From DATBLQ01 sp036555325 (GTDB taxonomy: Bacteria > Pseudomonadota > Alphaproteobacteria > Rhizobiales > Aestuariivirgaceae): 22,421 nt of DNA. Both the position numbers and the translations under genes were made by a program. Shown here in pieces: positions 1-7,870 of the stretch (positions within the stretch are counted from its first letter, which is position 1; each line of letters opens with the position of its first letter). The notes below the pieces were generated by a model, which searched no databases, had not been told where the DNA came from, and saw nothing but the letters and a program-made list of their open reading frames with translations. The stretch spans positions 1 to 22,421 of the forward strand of contig DATBLQ010000054.1 of assembly GCA_036555325.1 (NCBI GenBank), given 5' to 3'.

Positions 1-539
1 TGGAATTTCTGCGGCTCGCGCAGGAACTCGATGATCTCCTGCAGCTCATCCTTGGCCTCCTCGATGCCCGCGACGTCGCGGAAGGTGACCTTTTTGCCCT
101 GCGCCGAGAGCAGCTTGGCGCGGCTGCGGCCGAAGGAGAGCGCCCGGTTGCCGCCGGACTGCATCTGGCGCATGAAGAAGACCCAGACGCCGATCATCAG
201 GATGATTGGAAACCACGACACCAGCATGCTGGTCAGGAACGATTCATCCGTCGCCGGCCTCGCTTTGATGTCGATCCCCTTGTCGCGCAGCTGGGTGATC
301 AGATTTGGGTCTTGCGGCGTGTAGGTTTGGAAGCTGCGCCCGTCATTATATTGTCCGTTGATCACGTCACCGGCGATGGTGACGCTCTTCACTTCCCCGG
401 TTTCGACTTTCCCGATGAAATCCGAATAGCTGATGTCGGCCGCGCCGACCCGCTGGCTCTGCCCCTGGAACAGGTTGTAGAGCGCAAACAGGAGCAGCCC
501 GATGATGATCCAAACGGCAAAGTGACGGAAATTCACCAC
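1..539 (-). CDS. ftsH: ATP-dependent zinc metalloprotease FtsH, N-terminal part (cut by window edge)
   Basis: FtsH is an inner-membrane AAA+ protease that extracts and degrades membrane and regulatory proteins. About 179 codons are present: a first membrane helix at residues 5-24 (AVWIIIGLLLFALY), a periplasmic domain of about 80 residues, a second helix near 105-123 (FPIILMIGVWVFF), then the start of the AAA module (VTFRDVAGIEEAKDEL). The Walker A, Walker B and HExxH zinc site lie beyond the window. Two consecutive GTG codons (539-537 and 536-534) are the only sensible starts. GGAGAGG lies 5 bases before the first, so I chose that one. It is downstream of and co-directional with tilS, the usual tilS-ftsH order, separated by about 134 bases. 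Identification is secure; the exact GTG is not. Confidence 0.93.
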   Translation of the reverse strand, partial: MVNFRHFAVWIIIGLLLFALYNLFQGQSQRVGAADISYSDFIGKVETGEVKSVTIAGDVINGQYNDGRSFQTYTPQDPNLITQLRDKGIDIKARPATDESFLTSMLVSWFPIILMIGVWVFFMRQMQSGGNRALSFGRSRAKLLSAQGKKVTFRDVAGIEEAKDELQEIIEFLREPQKF

Positions 540-673
540 GAAAGCCTCTCCACAACTACCTGGCAGCTCGACGCCAAACCATGAGGCCTCACTCGGGCCC
601 CATCCCATACAAGTGCTGAGTGTAACATAGGTAGCCACCGCCTCCTTGCCAAGTTCACTGAATCGTCAATAAA

Positions 674-1963
674 TCATGAGGATGCCAAGAGGGGCACAAC
701 CTCCGCCTTCACTGCAGGGCTTGCACCGGGCCTGCTGTAGCCGAGCTGTGGCACCAGCGCCACCTGTCCTTTGCTGGTCAGTGCCGGAAGCGTCTTGAAC
801 ACGAAATCCGGTAGATTTTTCGGCCGTTTTACCTGCCTACGGTCCTTCGCCGCACCGAGTGGCAGCACCTTGAGGCTGCGTCCGCTGCCCTGATCCAGCC
901 GGATCTTGAACCTGTCGTCCCACACCAGGGTTTCGCCCGGTCTGATTGTAATCGGTCGGCACCTCATGCGTCCGCTCTCACGACCTACGATCAGGATCCT
1001 GCTGCGTCGCTGCACGCGGCAGCCGCCAAGCGTGCGGCTTAAGCCCCCTCCTGCCAGAAGCCATTGGCCCAGCCGTTCAACCTCGCTGAGCTGCGGCGAT
1101 GCCGAGGTGCCGCCGACGCGCTCCAACAGCCGGAAGATGAGCCTCAGTTGAATCTCTTCCGATGCCTTGGAAAGCCGCTTCAGGTCGATGATCGCATGTC
1201 CCTCGGGCTGTGGTGCCACAGCACTTGCTTCCAGTTCATCGGTGGCTCGCTCGAGCGCTTGTCGCGCCCGATGTAGCCTTCGGGCGGTGAGCGCCAGCGC
1301 CTCGGGCTTGAGGCCAACGCTGGCAAGGAGCCTGCCTGCCTTGCGGATGCGGACACGTTCGAACGCCGGATTGTCGTTTGAGGGATCGGAGAAAAACCCA
1401 TGGCCCCTGCTCTCGAGGAAATTCCGCAATCGCTCTCGCGGAATGTCGAGCAGCGGTCGCAGCACCTTGACCCCGTGGACCCATGTTTCACTCGCCATGG
1501 CCGACAGCCCGTCGATGCCGGAGCCGCGGGCAAGCCGCATCAAGAGCGTCTCCGCCTGGTCGTCGAGAGTGTGCGCCGTCACCACACCCTCTGCCTCATG
1601 CTGCGCACACCACTGCGCCATGAGCCGGTATCGCGCCTCCCGTGCGCGCGCCTGCACGGCCGATTTCGTAGGCGACTGCCACGTCAGAATATATGCGGGA
1701 AGGCCAAGCTTGCGCGCCCACCTTTTCACCTGCCTGGCTTCCTCCGCCGACTCGCGGCGCAAGCCATGGTCTATGGTCAGCACGCTGAATTTCACTTTGC
1801 CCTTCCATTGCGCCGCCAGCAGCATGAGCGCGGTTGAATCGGGCCCGCCCGAGACGGCGATGGCCAAATGCCGGTAGCCCTTCAGAGGTGAAAACAGCGG
1901 TGCGATCTCTGAAGCCGCAATCCCGCTGCGCGGTGTCTCAGCAGCCGCTTTTGTCGGACTCAT
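674..1963 (-). CDS. tilS: tRNA(Ile)-lysidine synthase TilS
   Basis: TilS attaches lysine to C34 of the CAU-anticodon tRNA-Ile using ATP, so that the tRNA reads AUA. It acts in the cytoplasm and is normally essential. The 429-residue product has the N-type ATP pyrophosphatase P-loop SGGPDS at residues 38-43 and the family motifs TIDHGLR and AHTLDDQAETLLMRLARGSG. An additional C-terminal region of about 200 residues follows the catalytic core. The open frame extends 36 codons further upstream, but that extension is arginine-rich and lies inside cpoB. The ATG at 1963 places the start just before the conserved core. It overlaps the 3' end of cpoB by 26 bases, suggesting translational coupling. 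The length is typical. Confidence 0.93.
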   Translation of the reverse strand: MSPTKAAAETPRSGIAASEIAPLFSPLKGYRHLAIAVSGGPDSTALMLLAAQWKGKVKFSVLTIDHGLRRESAEEARQVKRWARKLGLPAYILTWQSPTKSAVQARAREARYRLMAQWCAQHEAEGVVTAHTLDDQAETLLMRLARGSGIDGLSAMASETWVHGVKVLRPLLDIPRERLRNFLESRGHGFFSDPSNDNPAFERVRIRKAGRLLASVGLKPEALALTARRLHRARQALERATDELEASAVAPQPEGHAIIDLKRLSKASEEIQLRLIFRLLERVGGTSASPQLSEVERLGQWLLAGGGLSRTLGGCRVQRRSRILIVGRESGRMRCRPITIRPGETLVWDDRFKIRLDQGSGRSLKVLPLGAAKDRRQVKRPKNLPDFVFKTLPALTSKGQVALVPQLGYSRPGASPAVKAEVVPLLASS

Positions 1964-2870
1964 TCTGAGCCCTTTTGCGCGCCTCCGTCGCCTTCGGATA
2001 TTTCGCCTCGATGGTGGCGAAGGCGGCGCACGCCTGATCTTTCTGCCCGAGCTGGGTGAGCGACATGCCAAGCTTCAGGAGGCTGTCGGGCGCTTTGCGG
2101 TTCTTCGGATAGCTTTGATAGCCGGTGAGGAAGGCTTGCGCTGCTGCCCTGTAGTTCGCTTGCACGTAATAGGTCTCCCCAAGCCAGAATTCTGCATTTC
2201 CGGCAAGGTCATGCTCGGGATGCTTTTGAACGAAGGTGCGAAAACCGGCCTCAGCTTCTCCATATCGTTTGCGCAACAGGCTTTCATACGACAACTCGTA
2301 AAGCTTCTCCGGTGTGTCGGCTTGAGGTGCGGCGTTCTCCAGCGATGCTGTTTCCACTTGCTCCGGAACCACCGGCTGTCCCGGGTCGATGGCCTGTCCC
2401 GGGTCGATGGCCTGTCCTTCCGCTTGGTTCCCCTGCGAACCGCCAGGAAGAATCCCTAGAGGCTTCGGCCCCGGTGCTTGTTCGATGCCGCCCGCGATCG
2501 GATCCTGGCCGCTGCCTCCCTGATCGAGTTCGCCCGTCTGGTATGCATAGAGATCGTCATCCCCGCTCTGGGCGACAGCCGGGGCATCCTCGATCGTCTC
2601 GATGCCTTGTGCTGGTGCCTGCGTTGCCTTCAACCTGGCGCCGCTCGATTGCCGATCCTGCAGCTTCTGCAGCTCTTCCGTCAGCTGCAGCATCTGCATG
2701 TTGAGTTGCTCCACCTGGCCATAGAGCTGTCGCATCTGCTCTTCCATCGCCGACAGGCGCACTGCGACAGAAGGGTCTTGCGCCAGGACTGGCGCACTCG
2801 TTAACAGCGCTGCGAAAACCGCCACAGCCAACCATGGTGAAAGCGAAGCAAGTCGCCGATTGTCCGTCAT
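1938..2870 (-). CDS. cpoB: Cell-division coordinator CpoB (YbgF), periplasmic TPR protein of the Tol-Pal system
   Basis: CpoB is a periplasmic protein that in E. coli links the Tol machine to peptidoglycan synthesis at the division site. The 310-residue product has a Sec signal peptide (hydrophobic residues 14-24, likely cleavage after APVLA near 30). A trimerising coiled-coil segment of alternating L/M/Q residues covers about 36-75. A low-complexity Gly/Pro/Gln linker lies at about 85-185. A YbgF-type C-terminal domain with TPR repeats covers about 190-300 (YGEAEAGFRTFVQKHP, NAEFWLGETYYVQ, LKLGMSLTQLGQKDQACAAF). The linker contains a short tandem duplication (see the repeat at 2376-2417). 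It follows pal in the usual order after a gap of 180 bases and overlaps the start of tilS. Confidence 0.93.
   Translation of the reverse strand: MTDNRRLASLSPWLAVAVFAALLTSAPVLAQDPSVAVRLSAMEEQMRQLYGQVEQLNMQMLQLTEELQKLQDRQSSGARLKATQAPAQGIETIEDAPAVAQSGDDDLYAYQTGELDQGGSGQDPIAGGIEQAPGPKPLGILPGGSQGNQAEGQAIDPGQAIDPGQPVVPEQVETASLENAAPQADTPEKLYELSYESLLRKRYGEAEAGFRTFVQKHPEHDLAGNAEFWLGETYYVQANYRAAAQAFLTGYQSYPKNRKAPDSLLKLGMSLTQLGQKDQACAAFATIEAKYPKATEARKRAQNESDKSGC
2376..2417. repeat. 18-bp tandem repeat inside the cpoB linker
   Basis: An 18-base unit occurs twice head to tail (2376-2393 and 2394-2411), plus six bases of a third copy. It encodes the repeated hexapeptide GQAIDP in the flexible region between the coiled coil and TPR domain of CpoB. 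The unit is a multiple of three, so gain or loss of copies would keep the frame. Confidence 0.9.
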
Positions 2871-3019
2871 AATCTCACTGCTTTTAAGTCATTTGAACGG
2901 TGGTTGAATCCCCGCCATTTTAGGGCGTTGGGGGACAATGTGACACTCTTTTTGGCAAACGCGATTCTGCCCGTCAAAGTCGGTTAAATTGGGGCCTCAA
3001 GGCGTGTCTGGCCGGTCCC

Positions 3020-3041
3020 AGTCTTTGCGAAGTCTTTGCGA
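3020..3041. repeat. 11-bp tandem duplication between pal and cpoB
   Basis: The 11-mer AGTCTTTGCGA occurs twice in direct succession just downstream of the pal stop codon, in the 180-base pal-cpoB gap. I see no clear terminator or promoter in this gap. Confidence 0.85.
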
Positions 3042-3050
3042 GTTCTGAAT

Positions 3051-3542
3051 CTATTGTGTCACCGCACCGGCCGTCACCACCGTCACCGCCCGGCGGTTCT
3101 GCGACCAGCACGATTCGGCATCGCATAGCGCAACGGGGCGCTCCTTGCCGAAGGCTATCGTTGTGATGCGGTTGGGCTCAACGCCTTGCGCCACGAGATA
3201 CTCTCGCGTCACGGTCGCGCGCCGTGCGGACAGCGCAATATTGTACTCACGCGTGCCGCGTTCATCGGCATGGCCCTCGATCTGGACGGTCACGTTGCTG
3301 TATTTCTTCAGCCACTCCGCCTGCTTCATCAGCGTGTCCTGCGCCTCGGGTGTCAGATTGCTCTGATCGACGATGAAATAGATACGGTCTCCCACCACCG
3401 TTTGGAATTCGGCGACCGATCCGGGTGTAGCCGAACCGCCATCGGCATCGAGCACCGGGGTGTTCTTTTTTGAGCACCCGCCAATCGTGAGAAGCGCCAG
3501 GCAGAAAATTAACACCCAAGACCGTGATAGAAATCTCAGCAT
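3051..3542 (-). CDS. pal: Peptidoglycan-associated lipoprotein Pal
   Basis: Pal is an outer-membrane lipoprotein that binds peptidoglycan and is the outer-membrane anchor of the Tol-Pal constriction system. The 163-residue product begins with a lipoprotein signal peptide; the lipobox IGGC puts the acylated cysteine at residue 23. The OmpA-like domain spans about 50-160 with the peptidoglycan-binding signature around EGHADERGT and the conserved NIALSARRA helix. The frame is open 46 codons further upstream, but the ATG at 3542 directly precedes the signal peptide and has GGGAG about 8 bases upstream. It follows tolB after a 162-base gap that shows no gene. Confidence 0.96.
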   Translation of the reverse strand: MLRFLSRSWVLIFCLALLTIGGCSKKNTPVLDADGGSATPGSVAEFQTVVGDRIYFIVDQSNLTPEAQDTLMKQAEWLKKYSNVTVQIEGHADERGTREYNIALSARRATVTREYLVAQGVEPNRITTIAFGKERPVALCDAESCWSQNRRAVTVVTAGAVTQ

Positions 3543-3704
3543 CGTCCCACTCCCTTTGATCCGCGGCATTCCCGACAGGCGCGGATGGAAGGCCCAAGGC
3601 CTCGCGCGGGCTTCTCCTTCCCGCAAATCAGGGCAATTGGATGGCGATTCGCAAGGCCAAAAACAACTCTCCCTGCCCATCCCGGTCTGCCCTCCTCTTC
3701 CCCG

Positions 3705-5039
3705 CTATTTCAAGAGCGGAGACCACGCCGGATCGGACGCAAAGCCCGGCGTATGGACCAGTCGCTCGTTTCGGCCCGTCAGATCGACGGAATAAAGCTT
3801 GGGCCCCCCCGCTTCGCCGGGAGTATCCCGGAAAAACATCAAGACGCGTCCGTTGGGCGCCCAAGTCGGTCCCTCATTGTGGAAACCTTCGGTTAAGATT
3901 CTCTCACCAGACCCGTCTGGTCGTATGACACCGATCGCGAAATTGCCGCTGATCAGCTTCGTAAAGGCTATGTAGTCGCCGCGCGGCGACCAAACCGGCG
4001 TCGAATACCGCCCCTGCCCCCGGCTGATGCGCTGCTGGCCCGACCCGTCGGCGTTCATTACGTAGATTTGCTGGCTGCCGCCGCGATCCGACTCGAAGAC
4101 CACCTGGCCGCCGTCGGGCGAGTAGGAAGGTGCGGTATCGATCGCCGTCGTGTTGGTGAGCTGGCGTGTGGTTCTGCTTCTCAAGTCGAGCACGAAGATG
4201 TTCGAATTGGCACCCGACTGCAAGCTCATGATCACCCTCTGGCCGTCGGGCGAAAAGCGCGGCGAAAACGTCATGTTGGGAAACACCCCGACGATTTCCC
4301 GCTGCCGCGTCTCGATGTTGTAGAGATAGACGCGCGGCGTTTCCCCGGCGAACGACATGTAGGTTATCTCCTGCGTGGTCGGCGAAAATCGCGGCGTAAC
4401 CACCAGATCTTCACCGTTCGTCAGTGTGCGGAGATTTTCGCCGTCCTGATCCATGATCGCCAGCCGCTTCACCCGTTGATCCTTGGGGCCGGATTCGTCG
4501 ACGAAGACGACCCGCGAATCGAAATATCCGCCTTCCCCCGAGAGCGCCATGTAGATCGCGTCGGAAATCTTGTGCGCGATCCGCCGCCAACTTTTCGGCG
4601 TTGCCACGAATTGCAGCCCGGTGATCTGCTGCTGCGCGAAGACATCCCACAGCCGGAATTCCGCCTTCAGTCGACCGTCCGGCTGCAGCCGGAGCTGTCC
4701 GGTAATCAAGGCCTGTGCCTGTATGGTGCGCCAGTCACCGAACCTCGGCTCGCGGGAAAAATCCTCGATCTGCTCGATATAGGATTGTGGCGGCAGCGGT
4801 CGGAAAAGGCCGGAGCTTTCCAGATTGTTGGCGATCACCTGTGTAACATCGCTCGCCATCTGTGCGATATCCTGCGAGCCGGCGAGAAAAACCGGGATGG
4901 CGATCGGCATCGGCTCCACCTGCCCGCCGGTGATGTCGACCTGCAGCGCCGCGCGCGCCGGCAGGCCGACCCAAAGCAGACCCGCCAGACCCAGCATCAG
5001 CGCCAGAAAGTAAAAACCTTTTTTCACCTTGCGAAACAT
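3705..5039 (-). CDS. tolB: Tol-Pal system periplasmic protein TolB
   Basis: TolB is a periplasmic beta-propeller that binds Pal and is released from it by energised TolA. The 444-residue product has a Sec signal peptide (basic MFRKVKK, hydrophobic core to about residue 26, cleavage near LPARA-A). Next is a TolB N-terminal domain (VDITGGQVEPMPIAIPVF). At least five WD40-like propeller repeats follow, with the pattern FSPDGQRV, YSPDGGQVVFESDR, WSPRGDYIAFT and WAPNGRVLMFFRD. The frame opens 79 codons further upstream inside tolA. The ATG at 5039 leaves a 25-base gap after tolA and gives a proper signal peptide, with GGAGGT and GGCGGAG nearby. Confidence 0.97.
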   Translation of the reverse strand: MFRKVKKGFYFLALMLGLAGLLWVGLPARAALQVDITGGQVEPMPIAIPVFLAGSQDIAQMASDVTQVIANNLESSGLFRPLPPQSYIEQIEDFSREPRFGDWRTIQAQALITGQLRLQPDGRLKAEFRLWDVFAQQQITGLQFVATPKSWRRIAHKISDAIYMALSGEGGYFDSRVVFVDESGPKDQRVKRLAIMDQDGENLRTLTNGEDLVVTPRFSPTTQEITYMSFAGETPRVYLYNIETRQREIVGVFPNMTFSPRFSPDGQRVIMSLQSGANSNIFVLDLRSRTTRQLTNTTAIDTAPSYSPDGGQVVFESDRGGSQQIYVMNADGSGQQRISRGQGRYSTPVWSPRGDYIAFTKLISGNFAIGVIRPDGSGERILTEGFHNEGPTWAPNGRVLMFFRDTPGEAGGPKLYSVDLTGRNERLVHTPGFASDPAWSPLLK

Positions 5040-5064
5040 CTCCGCCTGACCTCCAAAACGCAAA

Positions 5065-5955
5065 TCACCCAGAAAACATCTCCACCGGATCGAAATTGAA
5101 GATAATGCTGCGCCACGATTCATATTTGGCGATCGGCAGCCTATCATACGGTTGGCAGCGCAATATGGCACGTACCGCCGATGACGCCGCCACATCGAAC
5201 AAAGGATGCATGGAGTGATTGACGACCGACGGCTGTCCGAGCACCGCACCCGACTGGTCGAGTTCGATCTGCACATGCACCTGAAGCCCGTGCGCTTCCA
5301 TCACACCCACGGGCGGATTCCAGCATTCGCGTATTTTTCGTCTCAGCCAGTCGATCTCGTTCGCCGAAATGCGCGGATCTTCGCCCGCAGCGAGGTCGAA
5401 ATCCCCTTGCTCCGGCTCGCCGATGATATCCTCGATTTTCGGCGGCGATGCCCGCTCCTCGTCAATCTTGTTGAGCAGCGCCGCAACCTTGTCGATGTCG
5501 AGTTCCTTCGTTTTCTTCTTCTTCGGTTTTTCCGGCTTCAGTTTAGGTTTGACGGCCGGCGCCTGCGCGCTCTGCGGCTGTTCTTTGGGCTTCGCCTCTT
5601 GTGTTTTCTTGATCAGCTCCTCTAGCGGTTTCGGATCAGGCTGTTTCTCCGCAACCGGGCTCGGCTCGGGCTCTGCCTTGGGCTCAAGCGCCGCTGTCTT
5701 GACTTCGTCCGCAATCTTGGGCTCCGGGCGCGTTTCTTCTATTGCAGGCTTCGGCGGGGCAGCTTTCTCCACCTCCTTTTTCTCCGATGCCTTCACCGTC
5801 GCCTTGCGCTGTGAAAGTTCTTCCACCGAAACGATATCAACCGGGATCGACTCGAGATCTTCTACCTTATAGGTCTCCGGCGCCGGCAAGACGATGATCG
5901 CCGCCAGAAGAATGGCTGCGTGCACGATGACTGAGATGGCGAGACTGTAGCGCAT
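5065..5955 (-). CDS. tolA: Cell envelope integrity protein TolA
   Basis: TolA is the periplasm-spanning arm of the Tol-Pal machine: it is anchored by TolQR and its C-terminal domain contacts TolB and Pal. The 296-residue product has a single N-terminal membrane helix at about 4-23. A long charged, Lys/Glu/Pro/Ala-rich spacer covers about 60-155 (KPKLKPEKPKKKK). A folded TonB/TolA-type C-terminal domain covers about 195-296 (WLRRKIRECWNPP, VHVQIELDQSGAVLG). The spacer diverges much more than the ends, as is normal for the family. Its ATG comes one base after the tolR stop (TAG-T-ATG), so translation is probably coupled. Confidence 0.93.
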   Translation of the reverse strand: MRYSLAISVIVHAAILLAAIIVLPAPETYKVEDLESIPVDIVSVEELSQRKATVKASEKKEVEKAAPPKPAIEETRPEPKIADEVKTAALEPKAEPEPSPVAEKQPDPKPLEELIKKTQEAKPKEQPQSAQAPAVKPKLKPEKPKKKKTKELDIDKVAALLNKIDEERASPPKIEDIIGEPEQGDFDLAAGEDPRISANEIDWLRRKIRECWNPPVGVMEAHGLQVHVQIELDQSGAVLGQPSVVNHSMHPLFDVAASSAVRAILRCQPYDRLPIAKYESWRSIIFNFDPVEMFSG

Positions 5956-5956
5956 A

Positions 5957-6421
5957 CTACTCCAGCTTGACGGCTTTTGTTTCGGAATTGGTCACAAGGC
6001 CGATCTTGCGAAAGCCTGCGGCGTTGAGCGCTCCCATCACCTGCATCACTTCGCCATAGCCAACCGACTTGTCGCCGCGCACGAAGATGCGTTCATCGTA
6101 CCCGTTCTCGGCAATGGCCTCGAGCTTGGGCACCAGCGTTTCGAGGCCGACCTCGGTCTCCTGCAGGAACACCTTGCCGTCGGACGCCACCGTAACGGTC
6201 AAGGGCTCGGTGTCGCCTTGCATGGGCTTGGCTCTCGTTTCCGGCAGTTCGACCGGCACGCCGACCGTCAGAAGCGGTGCCGCCACCATGAACACGATGA
6301 GCAGCACCAGCATCACATCCACGAAGGGTGTGACATTGATATCGGAGTTGAGCTTGCGGTACGACCTGCGTCCTTGTCGTCGCGCGCCTGCTTGTCCGCT
6401 TTCCCCGAGCGCTGATGCCAT
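5957..6421 (-). CDS. tolR: Tol-Pal proton-channel protein TolR (ExbD family)
   Basis: TolR forms the proton-driven inner-membrane motor with TolQ. The 154-residue product has a basic cytoplasmic N-terminus and one membrane helix at about 33-53. The conserved proton-carrying aspartate is D35 in the motif NVTPFVDVMLVLLIVFM. An ExbD/TolR periplasmic domain follows (GVPVELPETRAKPM, DKSVGYGEVMQVMGALNAAGF). The frame extends 63 codons upstream into tolQ, but the ATG at 6421 has AGAGGGAC just before it and gives the standard length. It sits 10 bases after tolQ and one base before tolA. Confidence 0.96.
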   Translation of the reverse strand: MASALGESGQAGARRQGRRSYRKLNSDINVTPFVDVMLVLLIVFMVAAPLLTVGVPVELPETRAKPMQGDTEPLTVTVASDGKVFLQETEVGLETLVPKLEAIAENGYDERIFVRGDKSVGYGEVMQVMGALNAAGFRKIGLVTNSETKAVKLE

Positions 6422-6431
6422 CAGGTCCCTC

Positions 6432-7139
6432 TCATGCTCTCTCGTCGAGCTGACGCGATATGATCGCCGAAAATTCGTCGGCGAAGTTCTCAAATCTTGC
6501 GCCGATTCTTGCAATATCGTTGGCGAACTTGTTGTAGAAAATTGTCGCCGGTATGGCGGCGAGAAGGCCGAGCGCCGTGGCAAACAGCGCCTCCGCCAAT
6601 CCCGGTGCAACCACCGCCAGATTGGTATTCTTCGACACCGCGATCGCGCGGAACGAATTCATGATTCCCCACACCGTGCCGAACAGCCCGATGAACGGAC
6701 CGGCCGATCCGATCGTTGCCAAGAACAGAAGCCGCGCTTCAAGCCGCGCCAGCTCCTTGTGCAGCTGCACATCCATCACCTTTTCGATCCGCTTCTGCAC
6801 TCCTTGAAAACCGGCGCGGATGGCGCTCTCCTGACTCCGCTTCCATTCCCGCATCGCCGCCATGAACAAGGTGGCCATGCCGACGTTGCTTTTCGGCCCC
6901 AGCGTGAGATAGAGGTCATCGAGCGATTGGCCTGACCAAAACAGCTGTTCGAAGCGCTCGGTCGCCTTTCTCGCCTTGCCCACCGAGAAATACTTTTCGA
7001 GAATGATCGCCCAGCACCACACCGAGGCGAAAATAAGCCCCAGCATCACCAGCTTGACGACGACATGCGCCTGCCAGAACAGGTGGATAAGTCCGAAATT
7101 CCCTTGCTGGGCAATGCCCTGAGCAACTTCAACGTCCAT
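6432..7139 (-). CDS. tolQ: Tol-Pal proton-channel protein TolQ (ExbB/MotA family)
   Basis: TolQ is the multimeric stator of the TolQR motor in the inner membrane. The 235-residue product has three predicted helices: about 25-48 (VVVKLVMLGLIFASVWCWAI), about 136-160 (LFLATIGSAGPFIGLFGTVWG) and about 174-198 (LAEALFATALGLLAAIPATIF). The cytoplasmic loop lies between the first two. The GSAGPFIGLFGTVWGIM segment is the classic MotA/TolQ/ExbB signature. The ATG at 7139 is preceded by GGAAGAGG. It begins the tolQ-tolR-tolA-tolB-pal-cpoB series, 272 bases after ybgC. Confidence 0.97.
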   Translation of the reverse strand: MDVEVAQGIAQQGNFGLIHLFWQAHVVVKLVMLGLIFASVWCWAIILEKYFSVGKARKATERFEQLFWSGQSLDDLYLTLGPKSNVGMATLFMAAMREWKRSQESAIRAGFQGVQKRIEKVMDVQLHKELARLEARLLFLATIGSAGPFIGLFGTVWGIMNSFRAIAVSKNTNLAVVAPGLAEALFATALGLLAAIPATIFYNKFANDIARIGARFENFADEFSAIISRQLDERA

Positions 7140-7411
7140 TGACGCCTCTTCCTTCCATCGCTCTGGCGTGCGGGCCCTTGCCTGAACCGGCCAGCCGGAT
7201 GCCGCGATCCCAACTGGAAGGCGGGGGATGAAAACAAACCAAACTTGTCGAAACTACGGCGAGTCCGTTGCCTTCTTGCACCACTCAAGAACCTGTTGTT
7301 CGAATGCCCGCCTTCCTGGGCGGCGCGGCCCAGTGCCCCGCTGTGCCTCGTTTCCCGCCAAGCGATTGGGCACCAAGGCGAAAGTCCATCAGCTTACGGT
7401 TAAGGTTTGGT
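7140..7411. other. Intergenic gap between ybgC and tolQ
   Basis: This 272-base stretch separates ybgC from tolQ, both on the minus strand. I see no credible gene in it. It is the longest gap inside the Tol cluster and the natural place for a tolQ promoter, but I could not pick out a convincing -35/-10 pair. Confidence 0.5.
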
Positions 7412-7870
7412 TTACGACCCTTCCCGGGCCGCAAAGCCGGTGCCAAGCCTCTTTGCCATCTCCGCCGGCACCCGTCTTGGCCGTCCGTCATTCCCCAGGA
7501 ACCCCACCGTGACCCTGGCGCTGAAAATCACCTCGCCCCTTCGCTTGATCCGTTGGTCGATCTCCATTCGCGCGCCGGAAATCTCCACAAACCGGCTTTC
7601 CACCTCGAGCACGTCGTCGATCCGGGCCGGCTTCAGGAAATCGCAGGCGAGCCGCCGCACCACGAAGCTGAATTGGCCAAAGAGCTCGCTATGATGAATC
7701 CCAAGCTGCCGCAGACAGTCCGAGCGCGCCCTTTCGCAGAATTTCAGGTAGTTCGCGTGATAAACCGAGCCGGAGAAATCCGTATCCTCGTAGTAGATCC
7801 TGACCGGCAGCACATGCGCGCCGTTATCGATGCGGCCGGCGAGATGGGGCCAGCGTTCAGCCGGCGTCAT
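7412..7870 (-). CDS. ybgC: Tol-Pal-associated acyl-CoA thioesterase YbgC
   Basis: YbgC is a hot-dog-fold acyl-CoA thioesterase encoded with the Tol-Pal genes in most proteobacteria. Its physiological substrate is unsettled; interaction with acyl carrier protein and phospholipid synthesis has been proposed. The 152-residue product has the family signature at about 26-43 (YYEDTDFSGSVYHANYLKF), including the catalytic-type aspartate in EDTD, and the downstream helix CERARSDCLRQLG. The ATG at 7870 overlaps the ruvB stop by 14 bases. The open frame extends 18 codons upstream but only within ruvB. This ruvB-ybgC-tolQ linkage is standard in the Hyphomicrobiales. Confidence 0.92.
   Translation of the reverse strand: MTPAERWPHLAGRIDNGAHVLPVRIYYEDTDFSGSVYHANYLKFCERARSDCLRQLGIHHSELFGQFSFVVRRLACDFLKPARIDDVLEVESRFVEISGARMEIDQRIKRRGEVIFSARVTVGFLGNDGRPRRVPAEMAKRLGTGFAAREGS

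Noticed and set aside
1167..1877. 236-codon plus-strand frame
   Set aside because: Antisense to the catalytic region of tilS, with Ser/Arg-rich shadow composition and no domain.
4068..5099. 343-codon plus-strand frame
   Set aside because: Lies antisense to tolB, which is unmistakable by signal peptide and propeller repeats; its residues are Arg/His-rich as expected for a shadow.
6069..6935. 288-codon plus-strand frame
   Set aside because: Antisense to tolR and tolQ, both certain; no recognisable domain.
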